A DNA stretch of 64,000 nucleotides from Spirochaetales bacterium (GTDB lineage: Bacteria > Spirochaetota > Spirochaetia > SZUA-6 > RPPD01): the NCBI GenBank assembly GCA_016930675.1, contig JAFGGG010000004.1, positions 186,001-250,000 on the forward strand. Reading direction: 5' to 3'. Shown here in pieces: positions 20,279 through 28,567 of this stretch. How positions within the stretch are numbered: the first letter of the stretch is position 1; the number at the start of each line of letters is the position of its first letter. The position numbers and the translations under genes were made by a program. Under the pieces are notes generated by a model, which searched no databases, had not been told where the DNA came from, and saw only the letters and a list, made by a program, of their open reading frames with translations.

Positions 20279-22285
20279 ATGCAATATGCTGAAATATTAA
20301 AAGCACTTACAGACACCTTCCTCATCGGGAAATTGATATTCATTTTTATTCTTACTATGTTTTATGTCTATATCAAAAAGAGAATGCCTATTAGATCCGT
20401 ATCACTGTTAAAGATAGTTATAATTATTCTTGTGGTTCGAGATGTACTGTATTCTGCTTTTTACTTGATAAGCCCTTATATCAATCCCGTGTTGCAGGAT
20501 TCGGGATTTTTACTGGTCATTTCCGATATTTTGGTTCTCGGTGTATATTTGCTGTGGCTGCGAACGTATACCGGAACAAAGAAATACGACGCGGTTTTCT
20601 ATCTGTTGAATGCATTATTTTTTGTTCTTGTTATCGCGAATTTATGGCTCCAGTTAAGCAGTCAATATATACTATTTGAAAAACTTGTGCCGCATTTATG
20701 GATTCTCTCCAATTTGATCTATCTCAGTGTTACGTTCTACGGAGTGACAGTCTACAACACAGATAATCCAGGCATGGTGATGAGCACACGATTGGAGATA
20801 ATTCGAATTCCTGTTATTACTCAGCTTTTGATACTTATCGCCCTCGTATTTTTTGAAGTTTCTTATCACACTGTTTTTATTCAGTATTTTTGTATTCCTA
20901 TTTCCTACTTTTTACATGTGTATGTACTTTACAAATACACTATTCAGTATGAAACCGAGCAAAAAAATAAACATGATTTTTTACAAAATGATCTGGATTC
21001 TTTATTCGAGTTTATGAGAAATCTGGGTAGCGCCATTGCTGAGAAATTGGATTTAACTCAAATATTGAATTTTATAATTGCATCGGCTACCAAGAGTACA
21101 AATGCCGATGCCGGAGCCATTCTCTTGGTAGATGAATTCGAAGATATTCTGAGAGTAGAAGCGGTTAACGGAATATTTCCACCGCCATATGAGGCTCCCG
21201 AGCAGATTAAATTAAAAATATCGAGTATTCAATCGTATTTTAAATCTATCCCTATAAAAATCGGAGAAACTATCTTGGGCGAAGCAGCCAAAATAGGAAG
21301 ACCTATTTTCGTGCGTAATACTCTGAATGATGATCGTATGAAGAATAACACCAAGAACGATACTCTTTACGTCAGTTCTATTATTGTCATTCCCTTGATA
21401 GTTGCCAAGAGAATTCTGGGCGTGCTTTCGATTATAAAACGGGAGAGGGGTAAATTCTTTACGGAAAATGATTTTGATCATATAAAAACATTCGCTGATT
21501 ATGCTTCGCTTACAATTGACTTCATCATGACGTATATGGAGTTAATTGAAAAAAGAGAGATGGAGAGAGAGCTGGGGATCGCAGCTGAAATTCAGCAGAA
21601 GTTGTTACCCAATAAAATACCGAGATTAGATAAGGCTACCATCAGTGCTTTCTCCATCCCCGCCAAAGGTGTAAGCGGTGATTACTTTGATGTGCTTCCC
21701 TTGCAAAAGAACAAGGTTGCTTTGGTAATCTGTGATGTGGCCGGTAAAGGAGTGCCGGCAGCACTGGTTATGGTAATGATTCGCTCGATTTTGCATCTTA
21801 TAACCTCAGCGGATAAAGATGCGCGTACAATCGTTACCTGGATTAATCGAGGTATAACCGGGAGAATTGATATTGATCATTTCGCAACTCTGAGTTTTAT
21901 GATCTATGATCAACATTCCGGGAAGATTACCTATTCGAATGCCGCTCATCACCCATTGTTGATCTTTAAGAAAAAAACTGGTAAATTGGAGAGCATCGAT
22001 ACCGAAGGTTTGCCCATTGGTATCGAACGGGGAACCAAATACGAACAAAAGAGTTTTCGGATAGATAAGGGAGATGTGGCAGTTCTTTATACGGACGGTA
22101 TAATCGAAGCCATGAATGCTAGTGGAGAACAGTATACGTTTGAATCATTAGCAAAGGTGGTGCTAAAGAACGCGCATCTTTCACCAAACGAACTCATTGA
22201 TAAAATTAAGTCTGATTTAAAAGTATTTGTCGGTAATGCCCCGCAGCATGACGATCAAACGCTTTTGCTCATGAAAGTTAATTAA
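20279..22285 (+). CDS. Membrane sensor GAF-SpoIIE serine phosphatase
   Basis: 668 residues. About seven membrane segments in residues 15-235, a short coiled linker, a GAF domain (about 245-425), a coiled coil beginning MERELGIAAEIQQKLLP, then a PP2C/SpoIIE phosphatase (435-668). The metal-binding acidic residues of the family are seen in GVSGDYFDV (near 463), CDVAGKGVPAAL (near 486), LYTDGIIEA (near 604) and the C-terminal HDDQT. It should dephosphorylate the STAS protein encoded next, as RsbU/RsbP do in partner switching. A membrane or GAF-bound signal would control it. The stop is followed after 22 bases by the STAS gene. Confidence 0.9.
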   Translation: MQYAEILKALTDTFLIGKLIFIFILTMFYVYIKKRMPIRSVSLLKIVIIILVVRDVLYSAFYLISPYINPVLQDSGFLLVISDILVLGVYLLWLRTYTGTKKYDAVFYLLNALFFVLVIANLWLQLSSQYILFEKLVPHLWILSNLIYLSVTFYGVTVYNTDNPGMVMSTRLEIIRIPVITQLLILIALVFFEVSYHTVFIQYFCIPISYFLHVYVLYKYTIQYETEQKNKHDFLQNDLDSLFEFMRNLGSAIAEKLDLTQILNFIIASATKSTNADAGAILLVDEFEDILRVEAVNGIFPPPYEAPEQIKLKISSIQSYFKSIPIKIGETILGEAAKIGRPIFVRNTLNDDRMKNNTKNDTLYVSSIIVIPLIVAKRILGVLSIIKRERGKFFTENDFDHIKTFADYASLTIDFIMTYMELIEKREMERELGIAAEIQQKLLPNKIPRLDKATISAFSIPAKGVSGDYFDVLPLQKNKVALVICDVAGKGVPAALVMVMIRSILHLITSADKDARTIVTWINRGITGRIDIDHFATLSFMIYDQHSGKITYSNAAHHPLLIFKKKTGKLESIDTEGLPIGIERGTKYEQKSFRIDKGDVAVLYTDGIIEAMNASGEQYTFESLAKVVLKNAHLSPNELIDKIKSDLKVFVGNAPQHDDQTLLLMKVN

Positions 22286-22307
22286 GCGAAAGGAGAGAGG
22301 AAAAGAG

Positions 22308-22646
22308 ATGGAACTGAAGGTTCGAAAATATTCAAATACGTACATTATTGATGTTAATGGTGAGATGGACCTCTATAATTCTTACAAGTTAAAAGAATTG
22401 GTATTAAAGATGATTGAGAAGAAGATAGGTCAATTCATTATCAATTTAGAAAACGTTGATTATATCGATAGTAGTGGTATCGGAGCTCTTATTTATATCT
22501 GCTCGACTATAAAAAAGATTAACATGAAGCTTCAAATTACCAATATACACGGTTCAGTTAAAAAGGTTATCGAGTTAACAAAACTAATGGGATACTTTCC
22601 TATATCAAATAGTGTGGAAGATGCAATAAGCAAAATTGAGCAGTAA
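22308..22646 (+). CDS. STAS-domain anti-anti-sigma factor
   Basis: 112 residues, the usual length of SpoIIAA/RsbV proteins. The phospho-acceptor motif DYIDSSGIGAL is complete; by analogy Ser56 is phosphorylated by the anti-sigma kinase and dephosphorylated by the SpoIIE protein. Ribosome site AAAGGAGAGAGG upstream of the ATG. It lies between its predicted phosphatase and kinase in one operon. The final target (a sigma factor or another effector) is not in the window. Confidence 0.92.
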   Translation: MELKVRKYSNTYIIDVNGEMDLYNSYKLKELVLKMIEKKIGQFIINLENVDYIDSSGIGALIYICSTIKKINMKLQITNIHGSVKKVIELTKLMGYFPISNSVEDAISKIEQ

Positions 22647-22660
22647 TAAGGGGGATATGA

Positions 22661-23212
22661 ATGAGTGACATAAAATTGCTAAAAACAGATGAAAATAGTA
22701 AGTTGTTTGATACAACAGGAATGTTCTTTAAAGAATTTAACAGCGATTACCGCCAGATTCGCTATTATACACTTCTTGTAGTGCAAAAAGCACCTCCGGA
22801 AATAAAAGAGATCAACTTGCTTGAGCAACAGATAAGCGAGATTATTAAGAATGCCGTAAAACACGGCAATAAATGCGATATAAACAAAAAAGTAAAAGTA
22901 TGGTATTATTTCGATAATGAAAAAGCGCAACTCATTGTAGAGGATGAGGGAAACGGTTTTAAAGAACTGGAAACCTGGAATTCTTTCAATAAGAAGCGTA
23001 TAAATTGTTTTATTAATCAAAATTTTGAAGAGATGGAAAAATATGTTTCATTTCGAACCAAGCATAGTGATGAAAACGACAGTGGAAACGCTTTGTTTGC
23101 AGCAGTGGAATATTGGAATGGTGGAGTGGTTTTCAATAAAAAAAGAAACAAAGTAGCTGTGTTGAAAACATTTCCTAAAAAGAGACACGGCATTGATATG
23201 GATAGCATGTAG
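22661..23212 (+). CDS. HATPase serine kinase / anti-sigma factor (RsbW-like)
   Basis: 183 residues. GHKL ATPase fold with the N-box SEIIKNAVKHGN (Glu60, Asn64, His68) and the G1 box VEDEGNGF (Asp95). This is the RsbW/SpoIIAB class that phosphorylates the STAS partner and, when free, binds a sigma factor. It is longer than usual because of an insert after the G1 box (about residues 105-150, charged). Starts 14 bases after the STAS gene. It ends 3 bases before a convergent gene, with a hairpin across the junction. Confidence 0.85.
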   Translation: MSDIKLLKTDENSKLFDTTGMFFKEFNSDYRQIRYYTLLVVQKAPPEIKEINLLEQQISEIIKNAVKHGNKCDINKKVKVWYYFDNEKAQLIVEDEGNGFKELETWNSFNKKRINCFINQNFEEMEKYVSFRTKHSDENDSGNALFAAVEYWNGGVVFNKKRNKVAVLKTFPKKRHGIDMDSM

Positions 23213-23215
23213 GTA

Positions 23216-24463
23216 TCAGATTTGAGGAGGGGGTGAGCCCCCTTCCCAAATCATCTCATCTCGTTTTGTGAAGGATCTCCCGTATAAATACTCAAAGAGA
23301 AACTGAAAATCCGCATCCGATATTTTTAGGTATTGGACTCCAAAATAGAATGTACTGTGATCCTTGAATTTTCTCATAATACGGGAACCGACAACTATTT
23401 TTCTTTGTTTTATATTAATGGTAATATCAATATCCTCAAGCAGATTTATCTTGTTATCTATGTCTTCCGATTGTGTTGCGAAAAGTAAACCTGCCGCGCT
23501 CATGTCAATAATCGGTTCTTGATGCTGGATCATATTTTGGGATTGTTGTTCGAAATACCCGTGTTTTTCTAAAGAATAGCTCAAGACCTTTGAGAACTGA
23601 TAGACATATTGAACGAAATCAACATCAAACGTTTTGTTCTCCTTGTTGTTATTTTCAACGTAGATAAATCCAATAGCATATTCATGATAGAGAATAGGAC
23701 AGTAAATTTCCGAGTAAATATTGTTTTTACTTTTTTTATAAAGAAACGCGGCGATTTCGCTTTTTACAAGAGGTGCACCTGTTCCTGTGCTGGAAAGAAA
23801 ATCGGCGAATTCCTGCTCGGTTATTACTAAACTGGAGAGCATGGGGTCGTTATCAGGAAGCTTTGCTTCAGTATCGGGTATCCAAAGGATTTTGCCTAAT
23901 CGTGTAATCAGTTTCTCTTCTAAACACGCCGGTGCTTTGTCACGATACATAACGATATTATATTCAGAAACCTTGCCACCGATATATTCTTTAAAGGATT
24001 TTGTGAGCCCCGCAATACTTGAATCATCGAACTCTTCAGATTTTTTAGGCTTCTCAATAATCGCGAAAGTATCTGTTTTGGGAAAATTCAGCTCGATGGT
24101 ATCACCTTTTAAGAAAAATGATACATGCATATTATGAGTATTTATCCGTTCATATTTTCTTTCCGGATTCTTGCAAAAGGTATTTGAATTTTCAATTACA
24201 AGGGAAGACTCCTCGCATTTTATTACTCTGCTTGTAAAGGTAAAAAAGGTATTGTCGATTGATGTATAAAAGCGGATCGACTCTTGTTTTTTAAATGTGA
24301 GTATCTTCTCAGATCGATTTTTTAAGGTAATTGATGAGTCGTCAAAACCGGTGATAATAAAGAAGCCCTCTTTCTTTTCTCCGTGCACATTGATAGGCCT
24401 TTGACGTTCCATAAAAATTTTCAGTAGAAATTCTTTTTCAATTCTATTAACTTGAGTGCCCAT
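23216..24463 (-). CDS. YcgR-type PilZ protein with GAF-like insertion
   Basis: 415 residues from the ATG at 24463 (AGGA ribosome site; upstream in-frame codons would overlap the preceding gene). Residues 10-98 resemble the YcgR N-terminal beta domain. The PilZ c-di-GMP signature is split: RKYER (Arg102, Arg106) and DMSAAG (Asp320, Ser322, Gly325) are both intact but more than 200 residues apart, instead of about 20-40. Between them lies a GAF-like block (about 175-300: SEIYCPILYHEYAIGFIYVE). The protein should bind c-di-GMP if the two parts fold together. It follows a lipoprotein gene on the same strand. Confidence 0.75.
   Translation of the reverse strand: MGTQVNRIEKEFLLKIFMERQRPINVHGEKKEGFFIITGFDDSSITLKNRSEKILTFKKQESIRFYTSIDNTFFTFTSRVIKCEESSLVIENSNTFCKNPERKYERINTHNMHVSFFLKGDTIELNFPKTDTFAIIEKPKKSEEFDDSSIAGLTKSFKEYIGGKVSEYNIVMYRDKAPACLEEKLITRLGKILWIPDTEAKLPDNDPMLSSLVITEQEFADFLSSTGTGAPLVKSEIAAFLYKKSKNNIYSEIYCPILYHEYAIGFIYVENNNKENKTFDVDFVQYVYQFSKVLSYSLEKHGYFEQQSQNMIQHQEPIIDMSAAGLLFATQSEDIDNKINLLEDIDITINIKQRKIVVGSRIMRKFKDHSTFYFGVQYLKISDADFQFLFEYLYGRSFTKRDEMIWEGGSPPPQI
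23219..23252. terminator. Hairpin between convergent genes, overlapping coding sequence
   Basis: A strong stem of five G:C pairs with the loop TGAG, extended by GATTTG/CAAATC with mismatches in the middle. It sits just past the plus-strand kinase gene and within the last codons of the minus-strand PilZ gene (encoding the GGSPPPQI tail). No clear T-run on either side, so a terminator role is inferred from position. Confidence 0.45.
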
Positions 24464-24525
24464 ATAGATCCTATAGTATAACCATAAATTAAATGAAGAT
24501 TTACTGCAAGGGCTTGTTTTCCGCG

Positions 24526-25227
24526 CTATTCGAAATAATCTCTCAGCAACCATTTATACGAAGTTGGAGAAAACGGCTCTGTTTCCTTGTTATATTTTTC
24601 AGCCAGTAAAGTCAGTCCGATCTGCAGATCAATTATTACCCATTCTCCGTTATCTTTTACAAGATATATTTCCCCTTCCGTCACACTTTGACCTTTAAAA
24701 ACCCGGACATTGACACTTATTTCATCAGTGCTTTCAGGTAAGATTCTCCCGATTCTAATGCTTTCAGGCAGAAGTCCCTGGCTTAGAGGATAGGCAAGCG
24801 ATCGCTCAATTTCTGTTCTCATCTCATTTTTTATCAAGTCCAGCTTTATTTCTTTTTTCGCAAGACCTTTGAAAAAATCGTTTACCACCAAAGCGGCTTT
24901 TAAGCGGTCGTATTGTCCGATCAGGAAATCCTGGAGTGGTCCTATTTTAAAATCCTCAACCACAATCCTGGCTTGAGGTGAAAGGGAAAAAAAACTGGTA
25001 GTATCTGATATTTGACGGGGCGGGGGTTGTGACGCTTTATGTTCAGTCTCATTCTGAGGTTTTAGGTCGATAGACCGTTTGGGTTGCGCTTTTGTCTCGG
25101 ATTGAGCTGCTTTGTCGAGTGGTTGTCCATTATTCTTTATATTTTCAGATGGAGGTTTTTTATCTCCCGGGCAAGCGGAAATTAGTATTACCAGCAGAAC
25201 AAGAACAAGGCAATTGAAGTAACGCAT
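24526..25227 (-). CDS. Hypothetical lipoprotein
   Basis: 233 residues. Clear lipoprotein signal: hydrophobic run, then ILISAC with Cys19. A Pro/Lys/Gln-rich spacer covers residues 20-85 and a folded C-terminal domain residues 90-233, with alternating strands near the end (VNVRVFKGQSVTEGEIYLV, EWVIIDLQIG) that recall NTF2-like or DUF4878-type lipoprotein domains. No ribosome site is obvious. It sits upstream of the PilZ gene, with a 62-base gap after the preferred start choice. Confidence 0.7.
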   Translation of the reverse strand: MRYFNCLVLVLLVILISACPGDKKPPSENIKNNGQPLDKAAQSETKAQPKRSIDLKPQNETEHKASQPPPRQISDTTSFFSLSPQARIVVEDFKIGPLQDFLIGQYDRLKAALVVNDFFKGLAKKEIKLDLIKNEMRTEIERSLAYPLSQGLLPESIRIGRILPESTDEISVNVRVFKGQSVTEGEIYLVKDNGEWVIIDLQIGLTLLAEKYNKETEPFSPTSYKWLLRDYFE

Positions 25228-25293
25228 ATAATATAGTTACCAGAAACATGCTTTTTCGTCAAACTGTATTTTATTCATAATAAAATATTATAA

Positions 25294-25379
25294 TCTCTCA
25301 CGGAGCACAAGGAGTTCACAGAGGTTATCCGCTCGACTTTTAAAAATTCCTTGGTGTGCTTTGTGAGCTCTGTGAGAGA
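25294..25379. repeat. Imperfect intergenic inverted repeat
   Basis: Arms at 25294-25325 and 25346-25379 share TCTCTCAC and GAGC blocks and related CACAGAG-type words in inverted order, with mismatches. It lies between two minus-strand genes. The CACGGAG/CACAGAG wording resembles dispersed palindromic elements seen in several bacteria; in this window I see only this copy. Confidence 0.5.
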
Positions 25380-25397
25380 AAATTCTGTTTAAATTAA

Positions 25398-26381
25398 CTA
25401 AAAAGCTATGATGCGTTTTAATTCTTGAAACAAGGGAGGAAGTGATTTAAATCCTTGAAAGAATATACTGAAATCCCGATACCAGCTCATATTACACAGA
25501 TTGCAGCTTGTCTTTTTAATTTCATTTTTATTCATCGTGAGAATATTACCCATACTCTTCTCATGACACATGCAGGGATATACCTGGAATGTCCAGTCCA
25601 CAAAAAAGGATCTATAGCCGCCCAGACAGGGAAAGCGAGGATTTTCGCCTCTTAAGTACGTTATTATATTCTCTATCGAATGCCGGGGATTTACGATGTC
25701 ATACTCGGCTTTTAATCTCAGCACTTTTTTCAATGCGGTAATTAAATCTTTTCGGGATAATTTTATGGCATCACCGCCAAGAGTATAAGTGGGAGAAGGT
25801 GAAAAAACAGGATAGCTCAGGGAAATGGAATCAAAACCCAGCTTTTCGCACTTTTTAAAAAGGGTCGGAAGGCTTGAGTGGTTGAAATCCGAAATCAGTA
25901 TGGATGCGGTTACAAGAATATCATTTTCTTTAAGCTTTTTAACGGCTTGCTTTATCCCGTCTATCAGATGTGGTATTTTACGGGCTTTATAGGTAACCTC
26001 ATCCGTATGGTGATCAATAGAAATGCCCATGCAATCTATTTCCGCCTGTTTAAGTATATGTATCCGTTTGTCATTAAGGATTCTGGGATCTGCGGTAATT
26101 GTAGTGGTGGTTATATTTTCTTTTGTACAATGATTCGCGATCTCTGCGAAATGTGGGTGAAGCAGAGGTTCACCACCGGTTATAGTAATAAAGCGGACAC
26201 CGAACGATTTTAGTTTTGAGACAGCGATGAGAGCTTTAGCGGTATCAACATTATACTTTTTTTTCTGTTTCCAGATGGAACAGAACTGGCATTTTGCGGT
26301 GCAGATATTGTTTAAAGCGAATTCCGCTACCCGAAGTTGATTGGTTAGATATGTCTTTAAAAATGAACTTTTTTTACCCAT
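25398..26381 (-). CDS. Radical SAM protein with C-terminal Cys cluster
   Basis: 327 residues. CTAKCQFC (Cys27, 31, 34) binds the [4Fe-4S] cluster and ITGGEPLLHP binds SAM methionine. The C-terminal part has further cysteines (PCLGG, YPCMCHEKS, SCNLCNMSW) placed like a short SPASM/twitch region for auxiliary clusters. Family members modify peptides, lipids or cofactors. No precursor peptide or partner is visible; neighbours are a lipoprotein and Wzi-like genes, so an envelope-lipid or sugar substrate is possible but unproven. Confidence 0.88.
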   Translation of the reverse strand: MGKKSSFLKTYLTNQLRVAEFALNNICTAKCQFCSIWKQKKKYNVDTAKALIAVSKLKSFGVRFITITGGEPLLHPHFAEIANHCTKENITTTTITADPRILNDKRIHILKQAEIDCMGISIDHHTDEVTYKARKIPHLIDGIKQAVKKLKENDILVTASILISDFNHSSLPTLFKKCEKLGFDSISLSYPVFSPSPTYTLGGDAIKLSRKDLITALKKVLRLKAEYDIVNPRHSIENIITYLRGENPRFPCLGGYRSFFVDWTFQVYPCMCHEKSMGNILTMNKNEIKKTSCNLCNMSWYRDFSIFFQGFKSLPPLFQELKRIIAF

Positions 26382-26603
26382 TGTATTAAAATAACTTATG
26401 TCGCAAAAAATTTAAGCAAACGAAGCATAATATATTTCCTTCACATCTGTCAAGGTTTAAGCCCAAAAAAAGATGTAATTTATAGTTATGCCTTAACGCT
26501 CGCGGATACACACGTGTTATTAATTTAAAAAAACCATAAGTTAAAAATTATAGGGAATATGCAAGCGCTGATAGTAACATTTATCGCGACGTGACAATGA
26601 CCC

Positions 26604-26632
26604 TTGACTTTTTACTTCCCGCTACTTAGAGT
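26604..26632 (+). promoter_or_regulatory. Promoter of the first Wzi-like gene
   Basis: TTGACT (26604-26609), 17-base spacer, TAGAGT (26627-26632). The expected transcription start near 26639 leaves a leader of about 16 bases carrying AAAGGA. The rest of the gap 26382-26603 is AT-rich with nothing else recognised. Confidence 0.5.
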
Positions 26633-26654
26633 AGCACAAAAGGATTAAATGTAA

Positions 26655-28367
26655 ATGAAAAAGCTATGCTGTGTACTTTTTATTGCATGTTGCGCTTTAG
26701 CGCTGTTCTGTGATGAATCCTGGATTATTCCCCTGGACAGCCTGATCTATCGCCGGGCGGAAGAATTGTTTTTATGTGAGGGAAAAGTTCCTTTATTCGA
26801 AGAAACACCGGTCATCGCGGAGGAGCTTAAAAATCAACTGGCGCAGTTAAGTGAAAACGCTCGGGACACAGAGATCGTTGAGCAGATAAATGAATTAAAT
26901 GCCGAGGTCAACCTCCTTTTTCCCTTGCTGTCTCCTCTTGTGGAATTGGGTTTCAGTGCGGGTCTTGATTCGGAAAGCGGCCGGCAGCATATGATTCCAA
27001 CATATGACTACCACGGAGTATCAACAGGCCCAGACAAAGACATACTCGATTTTACGTATATGTATGAGATTAATGAACTGCCTTCGGTTATCAAGGCAGG
27101 GTTTATCGCTCAGGCCGGAGGGTTTTCTCTTTTATTCTTACCCGAGATTCGCGAGACAACAACCGCTTTACTGGAAGATGAGAATATAACCAATATTCCG
27201 GGTGATCTTACTTCAATAAATTTCTACAGTCTGCCTTTTCGTGGAATCTCCACCTATTATAACGCGCCTATAGAATTAAGGCTGGGAAGGGATAAGCTGC
27301 ATGTGGGCCCCAGCACATGGGGCGGTCTTACCTTGAATAAGCATGTTCCCTATTATGATTATATAAAGGCCCGGTTTTTTATTCCTGGATTTTCACTTTC
27401 TTCATATGTCATCAATCTGAATCCTATAATGACAAGGAATGAAAGCGACTATTTAAACACATTAGACTCTGCTGAGTACAAAAAACTGGAGCCCAATGGC
27501 ACCAAAAACGGCGATCCTTATATGGATCGCTTCAAAAATCTGGTCTTAAGCAAAGCGACCTTTATCCCGTGGGATTGGCTGCTTTTCAGTATTACTCAGT
27601 GCAACCTTGTGGGCGGACGGCCATTGGAAATTTCCGATTTTAATCCTCTGCTTGTATTCCATAATAATTTCGATGAAGGTACATACAGCGTGCCTCTTTC
27701 CGTTACAGCAACCGTGGTGCCCTATAAAGGCATAAAAATTTACGGAGAATGGTATTTTTATGATGCACCGGCAGGAGACGAAACTGATCCTGATGAAAAT
27801 GCATTTGCCATGGGGTATCAACTGGGGTTTACGCTTTTGTCAAATCCTTTTTTCCAGCTTGGTCCCGGACGATTCCGTCTTGATGCTGAAATCACCTATG
27901 TCGATCCCTGGACATATGGGAAAGCCTACGACCTGCGCAAATTCACTTCACGTTTCGTTTATGTGGAATCATTTATCGGACGCCGTTGGGTTGATTATCC
28001 TTTGGGTTTTTATCTCGGTCCGGATGTCATTGATATTCATTGCAGTGTTTCTTATGGTATTCCGGGTGAGTGGGAAGCAGAGCTGCATTGGAATACTACG
28101 GCTAAAGGTCAGGTCGACTTGTACGGTTGGGGCGAGGACAATGATTATTACCACATAGGAGAAACAGGATATCCATTGAGCTGGGCTCCTACGGGTACAG
28201 TGGAGTGGACACATGCCATTACTCTATCAGGGTATTGGGTGATTACTAAGGGCGTGACTGTAAAAGCCTGGTATAGACTGCAGCATATTAAAAACAGATA
28301 TAATACAGCGGATGCAGGTGAGTTCTATCACTGGGCCGGCGCGAGTGCTGTGTGGAAATTATTTTAA
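26655..28367 (+). CDS. Wzi-like capsule-assembly-family outer-membrane protein
   Basis: 570 residues. Signal peptide (cut near ALFCDE), then an N-terminal helical part (residues 25-95) and a long barrel-type region. Segments such as LRLGRDKLHVGPSTWGGL, FIPWDWLLFSITQ, GGRPLEISDFNPL and FNPL-type turns match the layout of Wzi/Caps_assemb proteins: a helical bundle plus a barrel displaying a sugar-binding face. It ends in AVWKLF (terminal Phe). A role in holding or exporting surface polysaccharide is inferred from family resemblance. It is followed by a related gene, apparently a diverged paralogue. Confidence 0.7.
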   Translation: MKKLCCVLFIACCALALFCDESWIIPLDSLIYRRAEELFLCEGKVPLFEETPVIAEELKNQLAQLSENARDTEIVEQINELNAEVNLLFPLLSPLVELGFSAGLDSESGRQHMIPTYDYHGVSTGPDKDILDFTYMYEINELPSVIKAGFIAQAGGFSLLFLPEIRETTTALLEDENITNIPGDLTSINFYSLPFRGISTYYNAPIELRLGRDKLHVGPSTWGGLTLNKHVPYYDYIKARFFIPGFSLSSYVINLNPIMTRNESDYLNTLDSAEYKKLEPNGTKNGDPYMDRFKNLVLSKATFIPWDWLLFSITQCNLVGGRPLEISDFNPLLVFHNNFDEGTYSVPLSVTATVVPYKGIKIYGEWYFYDAPAGDETDPDENAFAMGYQLGFTLLSNPFFQLGPGRFRLDAEITYVDPWTYGKAYDLRKFTSRFVYVESFIGRRWVDYPLGFYLGPDVIDIHCSVSYGIPGEWEAELHWNTTAKGQVDLYGWGEDNDYYHIGETGYPLSWAPTGTVEWTHAITLSGYWVITKGVTVKAWYRLQHIKNRYNTADAGEFYHWAGASAVWKLF

Positions 28368-28567
28368 AATCTGAGATATAGCAAGGATAGAGATATAATT
28401 TAATCAGTACTGTAAAAAAACATGATAACCATGAAGTACACCGCGGCCGTTACATCTTTCAGATTTAATGACCGGGCGCGCGAAGGTCTCGAAGATTTAT
28501 ATAGAATCTCCTTTATTACTTCGTGTTCGTCGTTGTGAATTTATTCTAAATAAGGAGCAGAATAATA

